From NCBI RefSeq assembly GCF_020740535.1, contig NZ_CP082362.1, forward strand, positions 3,594,501 through 3,658,500: a DNA stretch of 64,000 nucleotides, given 5' to 3'. Below, piece after piece: positions 56,604-64,000 of the stretch. The notes under the pieces were generated by a model. It saw only the letters and a list, made by a program, of their open reading frames with translations. It was not told the origin of the DNA and ran no database searches. The stretch's first letter is position 1; each line of letters begins with the position of its first letter. A program made the position numbers and the translations under genes. The DNA comes from Streptomyces profundus. Its GTDB lineage: Bacteria; Actinomycetota; Actinomycetes; Streptomycetales; Streptomycetaceae.

Positions 56604-57401
56604 ATGTTGCCATCCGACACAGCGGCCGGGTCGGCCGGCGCGGCCGACGACGGGAAGCGGGCGGACACCGCGCCGCCCGAGGGGGAGCTTGAGTCCGTCA
56701 ACCTGGGCGCGCTGTCGCTCAGGGCGCGGGCGGTCCTCGCGGTGGCCATCAGCGGGATCGGTGTCTTCGCCTGCTGGCACCTGGCGATGATCTTTCTCTT
56801 CGTCGCGCCGTCCAACACCGTGCGCGAGGAGCACTGGGGCGTCGTGGGCGGCTATATGTACCCGGAGTTCGAGCAGAACTGGAAGCTCTTCGCGCCCAAC
56901 CCGATGCAGCGCGACACCGTTGTCGAGGCCCGCGCCGAGGTGAGTGAGGAGTGGGGCCAGGACCCGGAGATCACGGAGTGGATCGACCTCACCGCGATGG
57001 ATATCGAGCAGATTCGGCACAACCCGCTGCCCAGCCATTCACATCTGAACATGCTGCGTCGCAGCTGGGACTTCTACGACAAGGTCCATAACGACGACGG
57101 GGAGCCGATCGGGATGCGTGGCGAGGTCGCCGCGAGCTATCTGCACCGGATCGCCCTCCAGCGGCTCGACGAGCGGATGGATCTGGGCGGCGTCGAGCGC
57201 ATCCAGCTGCGCGTGGTCACCACCCGGGTCCCGCCGCCCAGCTGGCGCACGGAGGACTACGACACCTCGCCCGTCACCCAGGAGCTGGAGTGGTGGACGG
57301 TGACCGCCGACGACCGGCCCGAAGGGGTCCCAGGGCCCGGCGAGGCCGACGCCACCAACTCCGACGACACCGCGGCGTCGAGGAACGAGGCCCGGCCGTG
57401 A
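56604..57401 (+). CDS. DUF5819-family membrane protein
   Basis: A 265-aa protein: an acidic N-terminus, one membrane helix (about 44-68, VLAVAISGIGVFACWHLAMI then FLFVAPSN), then a large extracytoplasmic domain containing YPEFEQNWKLFAPNPMQRDT. That segment is the signature I associate with DUF5819, whose members neighbour HTTM genes. Function unknown. Its TGA overlaps the GTG of the HTTM gene (GTGA), so the two proteins are coupled. Confidence 0.8.
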   Translation: MLPSDTAAGSAGAADDGKRADTAPPEGELESVNLGALSLRARAVLAVAISGIGVFACWHLAMIFLFVAPSNTVREEHWGVVGGYMYPEFEQNWKLFAPNPMQRDTVVEARAEVSEEWGQDPEITEWIDLTAMDIEQIRHNPLPSHSHLNMLRRSWDFYDKVHNDDGEPIGMRGEVAASYLHRIALQRLDERMDLGGVERIQLRVVTTRVPPPSWRTEDYDTSPVTQELEWWTVTADDRPEGVPGPGEADATNSDDTAASRNEARP

Positions 57402-58810
57402 CCGTTCCCCCGCCCCGCTCCGGCGACCCGATCCCCGGCGGCCCGATCCCCGGCGACCCGACCGCAGCCGGCCGCGAGCCGCTGTCGCGGGCCCCGCACG
57501 CCCCGGAAGCACCCCGAGCGGCCGAAGCGGCCCGAGCGGCGGAAGCGGCCGAAGCGGCCGAACCCCCGTCCCCGTTCGCCGGCATGGGCCGCAGCTTCGA
57601 CTCCGCGCTGCTGCGCGGCATCGGCAACATCACCCGCCGCGCGCTGGGCCCGTACCAGACGGCCATCGTCCGCATCGGCTTCGCCGTCACGATGCTGGTG
57701 TTCCTGCTGCGCGAGTGGCCCCACCGGGGCACCCTCTACGGCCCGGACAGCCCCTGGGGCTACGACCTGGCCACCCGGTTCGTCGACGACAGCGGCGCGT
57801 TCACGCTGCTGCTCTGGTCCGACTCCGGGCTGTGGTTCGAGCTGGTCTACCACCTGACCATGGTCTTCTGCGTGGCCCTGCTGGTCGGCTGGCGCACCCG
57901 CGCCAGCTCGGTGCTCTTCATGATCGGCGTGCTCTCGCTGCAGAACCGCAGCGTCTTCATGCACGACGGCGGCGACAACGTGATCCATCTGATGGCGATG
58001 TACCTGGTGGTGACGCGCTGCGGCCAGGTCTGGTCGCTGGACGCGCGGCGCCGCGCCCGGCAGCGGGCGGCCGGCGGGGCGGCCGGGGACACCACGGGCA
58101 TCGTGCTGTGGGCGGTGCTCGGCGCCGCGCTGGCGATCGCGCTGGCCAGCGGGAAGCTGGACAGCCCGGTCTGGACGGCGTTCTTCCTCGGCATGTGGCT
58201 GGTGCACGCCTACTGGTGGCTGATCCGCCGCCACGCCCCGGGCGAGCCGCGCGTGGTCTCCGAGATGATCGGCAACCTCGTGCACAACGCGGCGCTGCTG
58301 GTGATCATGTTCGAGGTCTGCATCATCTACTCGACCGCCGGCTGGTACAAGATCCAGGGCTCCCGCTGGCAGGACGGCACCGCCGTCTACTACCCGCTGG
58401 AGCTGGACTACTTCAACGCCTGGCCGGAGCTGAGCTCGCTGATCACCGGCAGCGGGATGCTGGTGCTCGCGCTCACCTACGGCACTGTGATGCTCCAGGT
58501 CGTGTTCCCCTTCGCGCTGTTCAACCGGCGTGCGAAGAACGTGCTGTTGGTGCTGATGATGGGCGAACACGTCGGCATCGCCGTGCTGTTGGGGCTGCCG
58601 TTCTTCTCGATGGCGATGATCGCGATGGACGCCGTCTTCCTGCCCACCGCCTTCCTGGTCTGGCTCGGCAGCCGCTCCAAGCGGGTGACGGCGCCGCTGG
58701 CCCGGTTCACCGGGCGCTGGCGGCGGCCGGCCGAGAGGGCGGCGGTCGACGAGGCGCCGCAGGGCGTCGAGCCGGCGCCCGCCCGGCCGGCCTGGGCCGA
58801 GCGGGCGTGA
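57398..58810 (+). CDS. HTTM-domain (vitamin K carboxylase-like) membrane protein
   Basis: A 470-aa polytopic protein. After an Ala/Pro-rich leader (about 1-60), several membrane helices contain the HTTM pattern (RIGFAVTMLVFLLREWPHRG; VGWRTRASSVLFMIGVLSLQ then NRSVFMHDGGDNVIHLMAMY; MFEVCIIYSTAGWYKIQGSR). HTTM proteins are bacterial relatives of gamma-glutamyl carboxylase; activity here is unproven. GTG 57398 overlaps the DUF5819 stop, and its own stop overlaps the next GTG, giving a three-gene operon. Confidence 0.87.
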   Translation: MTVPPPRSGDPIPGGPIPGDPTAAGREPLSRAPHAPEAPRAAEAARAAEAAEAAEPPSPFAGMGRSFDSALLRGIGNITRRALGPYQTAIVRIGFAVTMLVFLLREWPHRGTLYGPDSPWGYDLATRFVDDSGAFTLLLWSDSGLWFELVYHLTMVFCVALLVGWRTRASSVLFMIGVLSLQNRSVFMHDGGDNVIHLMAMYLVVTRCGQVWSLDARRRARQRAAGGAAGDTTGIVLWAVLGAALAIALASGKLDSPVWTAFFLGMWLVHAYWWLIRRHAPGEPRVVSEMIGNLVHNAALLVIMFEVCIIYSTAGWYKIQGSRWQDGTAVYYPLELDYFNAWPELSSLITGSGMLVLALTYGTVMLQVVFPFALFNRRAKNVLLVLMMGEHVGIAVLLGLPFFSMAMIAMDAVFLPTAFLVWLGSRSKRVTAPLARFTGRWRRPAERAAVDEAPQGVEPAPARPAWAERA

Positions 58811-59550
58811 CCGCCCCCTCGCCGGCCGCGCGCTGGGCGGAACTCGCCCCCGGCACGGTGCTGTTGGACGGTTTCCACGCGCTCAAGCACGCGCTGCGGT
58901 TCGGCGCGGAGGTGCCGCTGGCGCTGGCCACCGACCGGCCGGCGGCCCTGGCGCTGGCCGCGCGGCTGGCGCCCGATGTCGTCGAGCCGCTGGCCGCCTC
59001 GTTGGTCGAGGTCGGGCCCGAGACGCTGCGCGGCCTCGTCGGCCGGCCGCACCCGACCGGGGTGGCCGCGCTGGCGGTGCGGGACAACGCCTGGCCCGCG
59101 CCGGCCGCCGAGGCGCGCGAGGCGCCGCTGGTGCTGCTGGACCAGCCGCGCCATCTGGGCAACGTCGGCGCGGTGGTGCGGCTGGTCGCCGGCGTCGGCG
59201 CGGCCGGGGTGCTGACCACGGGAACGGTCGACCCCTGGCATCCGACGGTGCTCCGGGCGTCGGCCGGGCTGCACTTCGCCACCCGGGTCGGCCGGGCGGA
59301 GCCGGGCGAGCTGCCGGCCGGGCCGCTCCTCGCGCTCGATCCGGACGGCGACGACCTACGGGGTCTGCGCCTCCCCGACAACGCGGTGCTGGCCTTCGGC
59401 TCGGAGCGCGCCGGCCTCTCCCCCGAGGTGCGCGCGCGGGCGGACGCCCTGGTCGCGCTGCCGATGCGGGCGGGCGTCTCCAGCTACAACCTGGCGACCA
59501 GCGTGGCCATGACGCTCTACCACTGGCAGGCGGGCCACGGGCCTTGCTAG
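58807..59550 (+). CDS. TrmH-family (SPOUT) RNA 2'-O-methyltransferase
   Basis: A 247-aa SPOUT enzyme. The C-terminal knot motifs are LVLLDQPRHLGNVGAVVRLV (motif 1, Asn), LAFGSERAGLSPEV (motif 2, Glu) and VSSYNLATSVAMTLYHW (motif 3, where SLN-type is usual). The N-terminal FHALKHALRFGAEVPLALAT is the substrate-binding domain. It methylates a ribose in tRNA or rRNA; the exact site is not predictable. GTG start overlapping the HTTM stop. Confidence 0.88.
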   Translation: MTAPSPAARWAELAPGTVLLDGFHALKHALRFGAEVPLALATDRPAALALAARLAPDVVEPLAASLVEVGPETLRGLVGRPHPTGVAALAVRDNAWPAPAAEAREAPLVLLDQPRHLGNVGAVVRLVAGVGAAGVLTTGTVDPWHPTVLRASAGLHFATRVGRAEPGELPAGPLLALDPDGDDLRGLRLPDNAVLAFGSERAGLSPEVRARADALVALPMRAGVSSYNLATSVAMTLYHWQAGHGPC

Positions 59551-59954
59551 AGGGACCAGTCGCGGGTGGAGAGCACCAGGCGGTAGCCGTCCGGGTCCTG
59601 GAGGGTGACGCCCCAGGTGTCCCAGTACGGGTTGTGCGCGGGCACTCGCGCGCCCCCGGCGCGCTCCAACGCGACGATCAACTCCTCGGGCACCGGCTCG
59701 GCGAGATAGACCACCAGCAGATCCTCCGGGGTCGGCGTGGGCTCCGTCGGCGCCCCCGGGTCGTACGTCAGCTCCAGGTGCCAGCCGGCGTCCGGCCACC
59801 CCACCATCAGCAGCGCGTGCTGCCCGGGGGTGCCGTCCGCCTCGTGTTCGTACAGCACGGAGAGGCCGAGCCCGTCGACCCAGAAACGTCGCGCCGCCGC
59901 CAGATCCAGCGAGGGGCGGGCGATCCGCAGCTTGGCCTGACCGTTGGCCGGCAT
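59547..59954 (-). CDS. VOC-family (glyoxalase/bleomycin-resistance fold) protein
   Basis: A 135-aa protein: AAARRFWVDGLGLSVLYEHE, LLMVGWPDAGWHLELTY, and the C-terminal GVTLQDPDGYRLVLSTRDWS. The fold covers glyoxalase, dioxygenase and antibiotic-binding proteins; the specific function is unknown. ATG 59954. Its stop overlaps the convergent TrmH stop by 4 bp. Confidence 0.88.
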   Translation of the reverse strand: MPANGQAKLRIARPSLDLAAARRFWVDGLGLSVLYEHEADGTPGQHALLMVGWPDAGWHLELTYDPGAPTEPTPTPEDLLVVYLAEPVPEELIVALERAGGARVPAHNPYWDTWGVTLQDPDGYRLVLSTRDWSL

Positions 59955-60010
59955 CGGGGCACCTCTCCCGGGCCGTACGGACGACGGCCGCGTTCCGGTC
60001 GAGCGTAAGC

Positions 60011-60277
60011 CCTGTCCTGCCGATCTTGCCGCGCTCGGGACTCCCCGAGACTTCGTCTGGGAGGTGCCCCCAGCGGATGGGGGCACCTCCCAGGCCCCCA
60101 AGGGCCTGGAGGAACCTCGCTGCGTTACCGAATCGCGCGAGCACTCCCCTGGACTTCGTCCGGGGGAGTACGAGCTGCGATCCGGCTCCCCCAGGCCCCC
60201 AAGGGCCTGGCGAGCACCTCCCCCAGCCGCCAGGCTGGGGGAGCCGCAGGCTGAGCCGACAAGACCGGCAGGACAGG
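60011..60277. repeat. Hairpin-rich MITE-like element with 18-bp terminal inverted repeats
   Basis: CCTGTCCTGCCGATCTTG (60011-60028) and CAAGACCGGCAGGACAGG (60260-60277) are terminal inverted repeats with one mismatch. Between them lie several palindromes: GGGAGGTGCCCC / GGGGCACCTCCC (60059-60091), two copies of CAGGCCCCCAAGGGCCTGG (from 60092 and 60192), ACTCCCCTGG / CCGGGGGAGT, and CTCCCCCAGCC / GGCTGGGGGAG. There is no coding capacity. It fills the gap between the VOC and HAD genes and may fold as a bidirectional terminator. Confidence 0.65.
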
Positions 60278-60291
60278 ACGTAACCCGGCGC

Positions 60292-60975
60292 TCAGCCCGA
60301 GAGCTCGGCCCCCTCGGCGAAGCGTTCGTTGAACGCGGACACCCGCTCCGGGATCTCGCGCAGGCCGTTGATCCGCATGGTGGGCAACGAGGCGGCGTCC
60401 GGGTGGTGTTGCTGGAGCATCGCCCAGGGGCCACGGCGGATCAGCGCGGTGCGCAGGCCGACCATCGCCGCCGGCCGGATGTCGTGGTCCAGCCGATCGC
60501 CCACATAGAGGATCTCCTCGGGGGCCACTTCGAGCTCGTCGACGAGGAGCTCGAAGAACCGGGGGTCGGGCTTGGCCACCCCCAGATCGGTCGACGTGGT
60601 GATCAGCCCGGCGTAGCCGGAGAAGAGCGTGCGCAGCAGCTGGGTGGTGGCGGGGCTCTGGTTGGCCGCGATCCCCAGCCACATGCCGGCCTCCCGCATC
60701 ACCCTGATGGTGATCCGCACATCCGGGTAGAGGTCGTTCTCGCCGAACCACTCCGGCTCCCCGGCGGCCGTCCGTTTCTCCCGTTCCAGGGCCAGGTCGA
60801 AGCCCGGCCGGAAGACCTCGAACGTCTCCCGGTGGTCGAGGCCCTGGGCGATGGCCGCCCCGAACTGCGCGGAGAAGGTGTGCCGAGGCACCCCGAGCCA
60901 GGCGGCCCAGCCGGCCCACTCCCGACTCTCGTCCACCAGGCACTCACCCACGTCGAACACCACCGCTCGAATCAT
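60292..60975 (-). CDS. HAD-superfamily hydrolase
   Basis: A 227-aa HAD phosphatase-like protein: motif I VVFDVGECLVDESREW (the first Asp is nucleophile; the second position is Gly rather than Asp), motif II TTSTDLGVAKPDPRFFELLV, and motif III-IV LYVGDRLDHDIRPAAMVGLR. The altered DVGEC motif may mean reduced phosphatase activity or a different substrate. ATG 60975. It lies 14 bp after the MITE-like element. Confidence 0.88.
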   Translation of the reverse strand: MIRAVVFDVGECLVDESREWAGWAAWLGVPRHTFSAQFGAAIAQGLDHRETFEVFRPGFDLALEREKRTAAGEPEWFGENDLYPDVRITIRVMREAGMWLGIAANQSPATTQLLRTLFSGYAGLITTSTDLGVAKPDPRFFELLVDELEVAPEEILYVGDRLDHDIRPAAMVGLRTALIRRGPWAMLQQHHPDAASLPTMRINGLREIPERVSAFNERFAEGAELSG

Positions 60976-61329
60976 GGCCGGCAGCGTATAGAGCCGGAAC
61001 GCCCCAGCGGCATGGGGCCGTCCCCGATACGGGCGGTCTCCCGGCGAACTCGGGACGCCGCGCACCGCGATGGGGCATGCTGCGCCCAGCACTCGCGTAC
61101 CCCGCACCCGGAGCCTCCGCGTCACCCCGCCAGGGAACCCCACCGCACGCCCTTCCGGGAGCCCGTGGATATCGAACAGGTGGCGAGGGCTCACTCGCGC
61201 ACGATCCCCCGAAGGGGTTCTCCGTTGCGCAATGCGGTGGAACCTCGCGCCTTCCGCCCCTCGACAGCGCGCAGAGTGGTCTCCGGTGTATGCGTGACGG
61301 AACGGCTACTGAGAGCAAGGGAGCGGTCG
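60976..61329. other. Gene-free interval upstream of a small conserved gene
   Basis: No convincing gene in 354 bp. GGTTC (about 61,217) and GAACC (about 61,241) form the arms of an imperfect inverted repeat about 100 bp before the next gene, a possible operator or hairpin. GGGAGC precedes the next ATG. Confidence 0.35.
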
Positions 61330-61542
61330 ATGGCCTGGACCGACGGCGCCTGTGTGGTGGACACCCGGACCGGGAGGGTCGGGCGGGTGGCGGGGCGGAT
61401 CGGCCCGCGGCTGAGACTGCGTCCGCTGACCAGGGGGCGCACCTGGCACTGCCCGACGGAGGTGGTGCGCGCCGCCACGGAGTGGGAACAGCGGAACGCC
61501 GATGTGCTGGACGAGAACTGGCGCTTCTGGCGACCGGCCTGA
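61330..61542 (+). CDS. Small conserved actinobacterial protein
   Basis: A 70-residue basic protein, MAWTDGACVVDTRTGRVGRV, then GPRLRLRPLTRGRTWHCPTE and DVLDENWRFWRPA. It resembles short Streptomyces proteins with an SH3-like Gly-Arg-Val-Gly strand pattern; the function is unknown. AAGGGAGCG precedes the ATG. Isolated, 85 bp before the TetR gene. Confidence 0.62.
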   Translation: MAWTDGACVVDTRTGRVGRVAGRIGPRLRLRPLTRGRTWHCPTEVVRAATEWEQRNADVLDENWRFWRPA

Positions 61543-61627
61543 ACTCCCGCCGCGCACAAGGCGAAACGATCCCGCTCGACGCCAGCGGGCAGGGGACAGG
61601 GCCTAGGCTCGCCGCGGAGGTGGTCGC

Positions 61628-62323
61628 GTGGTGCCGCGGGCGCGGGAGAGTCACACGCCGGAGAGTCTGCTGCGGGTGGCGGTCGAGGTGTTCAACGAGC
61701 GGGGCTACGACGGCACGTCGATGGAGCATCTGGCGCGCGCCGCCGGGATCTCCAAATCGTCGATCTACCACCATGTCGCCGGCAAGGAGGAGTTCCTGCG
61801 GCGTGCCGTGGACGCCGCCCTCGACGGGCTCTTCGGCGTGCTGGCCGAGCCGCAGTCCCGCGCCGGACGCGCCGTCGACCGGTTGACCCATGTGGTGCGG
61901 CGCACCACCGAGGTGCTGATGGAGCGGCTGCCCGAGGTGACGTTGCTGCTGCGGGTGCGCGGCAACACGGAGACCGAGCGGCTGGCCCTGGCGCGGCGCC
62001 GGGAGTTCGACCGGCGGGTCGCCGAACTCCTGGTGCGGGCCGAGGCGGAGGGGGATCTGCGGCCGGGAACCGACCCCAGGGTCGCGACCCGGCTGCTCTT
62101 CGGGATGATCAACTCGGTGGTGGAGTGGTATAGGCCACATCCGCGTGGTGCGGCCGGTTCCCCCGAGGTGGTCGAAGCCGTCATATCCACCGCTTTCCAT
62201 GGCCTGTTGGGCGCCCGTCCGGCGCCGGACCCGGCGGCGTCGGCGTCGACGCGTGGTCGGTCGACTACGCTGACCGGGCACGGAGGTGACGCAGGAGTCG
62301 CAGGTGACCCGGGGAGTCCATGA
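61628..62323 (+). CDS. TetR-family regulator
   Basis: A 231-aa regulator. The HTH is at about 10-55 (SLLRVAVEVFNERGYDGTSM, EHLARAAGISKSSIYHHVAG). A helical ligand domain follows (LTHVVRRTTEVLMERLPEVT; ATRLLFGMINSVVEWYRPHP). GTG start at 61628 or 61631. Its stop overlaps the ATG of the NOS gene (ATGA), so it is coexpressed with nitric oxide synthase and may control it by feedback. Confidence 0.92.
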   Translation: MVPRARESHTPESLLRVAVEVFNERGYDGTSMEHLARAAGISKSSIYHHVAGKEEFLRRAVDAALDGLFGVLAEPQSRAGRAVDRLTHVVRRTTEVLMERLPEVTLLLRVRGNTETERLALARRREFDRRVAELLVRAEAEGDLRPGTDPRVATRLLFGMINSVVEWYRPHPRGAAGSPEVVEAVISTAFHGLLGARPAPDPAASASTRGRSTTLTGHGGDAGVAGDPGSP

Positions 62324-63528
62324 TCAACGACCGCGCCACCCGTCCGCGGCTGCCGCGGCGGAAGCCGGCGCCGACCGTTCCCGCGTGGGAGCCCCCGAGT
62401 TGGGGCGAGGCCGAGGACTTCCTGCGGCGCTTCCACACCGAACAGCCCGAGCAGCCGGTCGCGTTGCCGATGCGGCTGCGTCAGGTCAGGGAGCAGCTTG
62501 AGCAGTACGGCACCTACCGGCACACCCGCGCCGAGCTGGAGTTCGGCGCCCGGGTCGCCTGGCGCAACGCCAGCCGCTGCATCGGCAGGTTGTACTGGAA
62601 GAGCCTGCGGGTCCTGGACCGCAGGGACGCGCTGACCGCGGAAGCGATCCACGGCCATCTGCTGGAGCACATCCGGGTCGCCACCAACAGCGGCCGGATC
62701 CGCCCGGTGATCTCCGTCTTCGCGCCGGCCACCCCGGAGCGCCCGGCGCCCAGGGTGTGGAACAGCCAGCTGATCCGCTACGCCGGCTACCGCACCACCA
62801 CCGGCGGACTGATGGGCGACCCCGGGCATCTGGAGTTCACCGACACGGTGCGGCGGATGGGCTGGCAGGCCCCCGGCGGCTGGTTCGACATCCTGCCGCT
62901 GGTGGTCGAGGCGCCGGGCGACAAACCGCAGCTGTTCGACGTGCCCCGTGAGCTGGTGCTCGAAGTCCCGCTGACGCATCCCCAGTTGGCGGCCTTCGCC
63001 GAGCTGGGGCTGCGCTGGCACGCGGTGCCGGCGATCTCCCACATGCGGCTGACCATCGGCGGCGTCGACTACCCGTTGGCCCCGTTCAACGGCTGGTACA
63101 TGGGCACCGAGATCGGCGCCCGCAACCTGGTGGACCCGGACCGCTACAACCTGCTGCCGGTGATGGCCAGGATGATGGGCCTCGACACCAGCAGCGAGAG
63201 CACGCTGTGGCGGGACCGGGCGCTGGTCGAGCTGAACGTGGCGGTGCTGCACTCCTTCGAGCGGGCCGGCGTCAAGATCAGCGACCACCACACCGAGTCC
63301 CAGCGGTTCCTCACCCATCTGGAGCGCGAGGAGCGGGAGGGCCGGATCACCCCGACGGACTGGAGCTGGATCGTGCCGCCGATCTCCGGCGGCATCACCC
63401 CGGTCTTCCACCGCTACTACGACGAGGCGGACCAGCGGCCCAACTTCTATCTGGACGACGAGGCCGTGGAGCTGAGCAAGGGCCGCTGCCCGGTCAGACA
63501 CCACGACGCGGGCGGAACGTTTCCCTGA
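62320..63528 (+). CDS. nos: Bacterial nitric oxide synthase oxygenase
   Basis: A 402-aa bNOS oxygenase making NO from arginine. The haem-thiolate Cys87 lies in AWRNASRCIGRLYW, the arginine-binding Glu264 in FNGWYMGTEIGARNL, and the C-terminal haem/pterin region includes SWIVPPISGGITPVFHRYY. No reductase domain is fused, so electrons come from a separate reductase, as in other bNOS. Streptomyces NOS can protect against oxidative stress or supply NO for thaxtomin nitration; no thaxtomin genes are visible. Coupled to a TetR gene. Confidence 0.97.
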   Translation: MINDRATRPRLPRRKPAPTVPAWEPPSWGEAEDFLRRFHTEQPEQPVALPMRLRQVREQLEQYGTYRHTRAELEFGARVAWRNASRCIGRLYWKSLRVLDRRDALTAEAIHGHLLEHIRVATNSGRIRPVISVFAPATPERPAPRVWNSQLIRYAGYRTTTGGLMGDPGHLEFTDTVRRMGWQAPGGWFDILPLVVEAPGDKPQLFDVPRELVLEVPLTHPQLAAFAELGLRWHAVPAISHMRLTIGGVDYPLAPFNGWYMGTEIGARNLVDPDRYNLLPVMARMMGLDTSSESTLWRDRALVELNVAVLHSFERAGVKISDHHTESQRFLTHLEREEREGRITPTDWSWIVPPISGGITPVFHRYYDEADQRPNFYLDDEAVELSKGRCPVRHHDAGGTFP

Positions 63529-63556
63529 GCGGGTGGCGACCCCTTCGCCGGAGCGG

Positions 63557-64000
63557 TCAGGACAGCTCGAAGGAGCCGAAGCCCAGCTCGCCGGCCGGCT
63601 CGTAGACCTGCACCACGATCCCCGTCGGCGTGCTGTCCGTGCCCAGCAGGCGCATCGCCCCCGGGCGCGCGCCCTCGGGGAAGAGCCGCCGTCCGCCGCC
63701 CAGCACCACGGGGAAGACCAGCAGCCGCAGCTCGTCGACGAGGCCCTCGCCGAGCAGCGTCTGCGCCAGGTCGCCGCTGCCGTGCACCTGGAGCTCCCGC
63801 CCCGGGCTCTCCTTGAGCTCGGCGACCTGGGCGACCACGTCGCCGGTCAGCACGCTCGACCCCTGCCAGGCCGGCGTCCGCGGGGTCCGCGAGGCGACGT
63901 ACTTGGGCTGGCCGTTGAGCCGGGTCGCCACGATGTCGTCCGGATCGCTGATCAGCGGCCAGTGCGCGGCGAAGATGTCGTACGTCCTGCGGCCCAGCAG
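63557..64000 (-). CDS. Dihydrofolate reductase-family protein (5' end outside window)
   Basis: The frame is open from the window end to a stop at 63557 and encodes the C-terminal 147 residues of a DHFR/RibD-like protein. It shows LLGRRTYDIFAAHWPLISDP, LQVHGSGDLAQTLLGEGLVD, ELRLLVFPVVLGGGRRLFPE and VVQVYEPAGELGFGSF. This Streptomyces type is NADPH-dependent but its substrate is unknown. The N-terminus lies beyond 64,000. Confidence 0.9.
   Translation of the reverse strand: MLGRRTYDIFAAHWPLISDPDDIVATRLNGQPKYVASRTPRTPAWQGSSVLTGDVVAQVAELKESPGRELQVHGSGDLAQTLLGEGLVDELRLLVFPVVLGGGRRLFPEGARPGAMRLLGTDSTPTGIVVQVYEPAGELGFGSFELS

Overview
The window is high-GC actinobacterial chromosome, almost certainly Streptomyces or a close relative. 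The evidence is a WhiB-family wblA, a dnaX/YbaB/recR block, paired ArsA-like ATPases, many GTG starts, GTGA/ATGA gene overlaps, probable leaderless starts, and a TTA leucine codon in an accessory regulatory gene.

Left core (1-23,760): an edge-truncated TerD-like gene; tRNA-Ser(GGA); the small SRP RNA; dnaX, a YbaB-type nucleoid protein and recR; a PAS/GAF PP2C phosphatase; aspartokinase with an internal beta-subunit start; an ECF-type sigma factor overlapping a probable membrane partner; SURF1; an S9 peptidase; RidA; two ArsA-like ATPases; wblA; a class A penicillin-binding protein; YqeY; a metallophosphoesterase; and tRNA-Pro(CGG).

Accessory region (about 23,760-46,131): it begins just after tRNA-Pro with debris. 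This comprises a frameshifted IS5-family element, a heavily mutated HTH/coiled-coil/GIY-YIG nuclease, a 3' half-tRNA-Ser with its terminator, an MFS remnant and an IS110 remnant. A defence-type island of three tightly coupled operons follows. (a) Minus strand 36,920-29,163: NERD-SF1 helicase, a DrmA-like SF2 helicase, a DrmB-like DUF1998 protein and a second SF1 helicase. This resembles the DISARM core without a phospholipase-D drmC. (b) Plus strand 37,069-42,520, divergent from (a): a 1192-residue fusion of a primary-type sigma-70 factor, an HTH and a GHKL (HSP90/MutL/MORC-like) ATPase, followed by two coupled proteins of unknown function. (c) Minus strand 45,258-42,489: Vsr-like endonuclease, then two m5C methyltransferase homologues, one lacking the catalytic Pro-Cys. 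A sigma factor fused to a GHKL ATPase inside a DISARM-like/MTase/Vsr island is the most novel thing here. I infer a phage-defence module in which promoter recognition or holoenzyme binding is built into the ATPase. A second IS110 remnant and a truncated hydrolase end the island.

A 1,034-bp inverted repeat, apparently perfect, contains a whole AraC-family gene. Its copies lie at 28,118-29,151 and 49,196-50,229, flanking the island plus fur-katG, so the roughly 20 kb between them could invert by homologous recombination.

Right core (46,132-64,000): a Fur-family regulator divergent from katG; the second araC copy; a candidate structured RNA with an intrinsic terminator; a UTRA-only GntR relative; a mycothiol-type DinB protein; azoreductase with a divergent HxlR regulator; J-domain, rhodanese and aminotransferase genes; a DUF5819-HTTM-TrmH operon; VOC and HAD proteins; a hairpin-rich MITE-like element; a TetR-bacterial nitric oxide synthase operon; and a DHFR-like gene cut by the window end.

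All functional calls come from reading protein motifs by eye. No database search was possible, so family names are recognitions and system-level roles are inferences.
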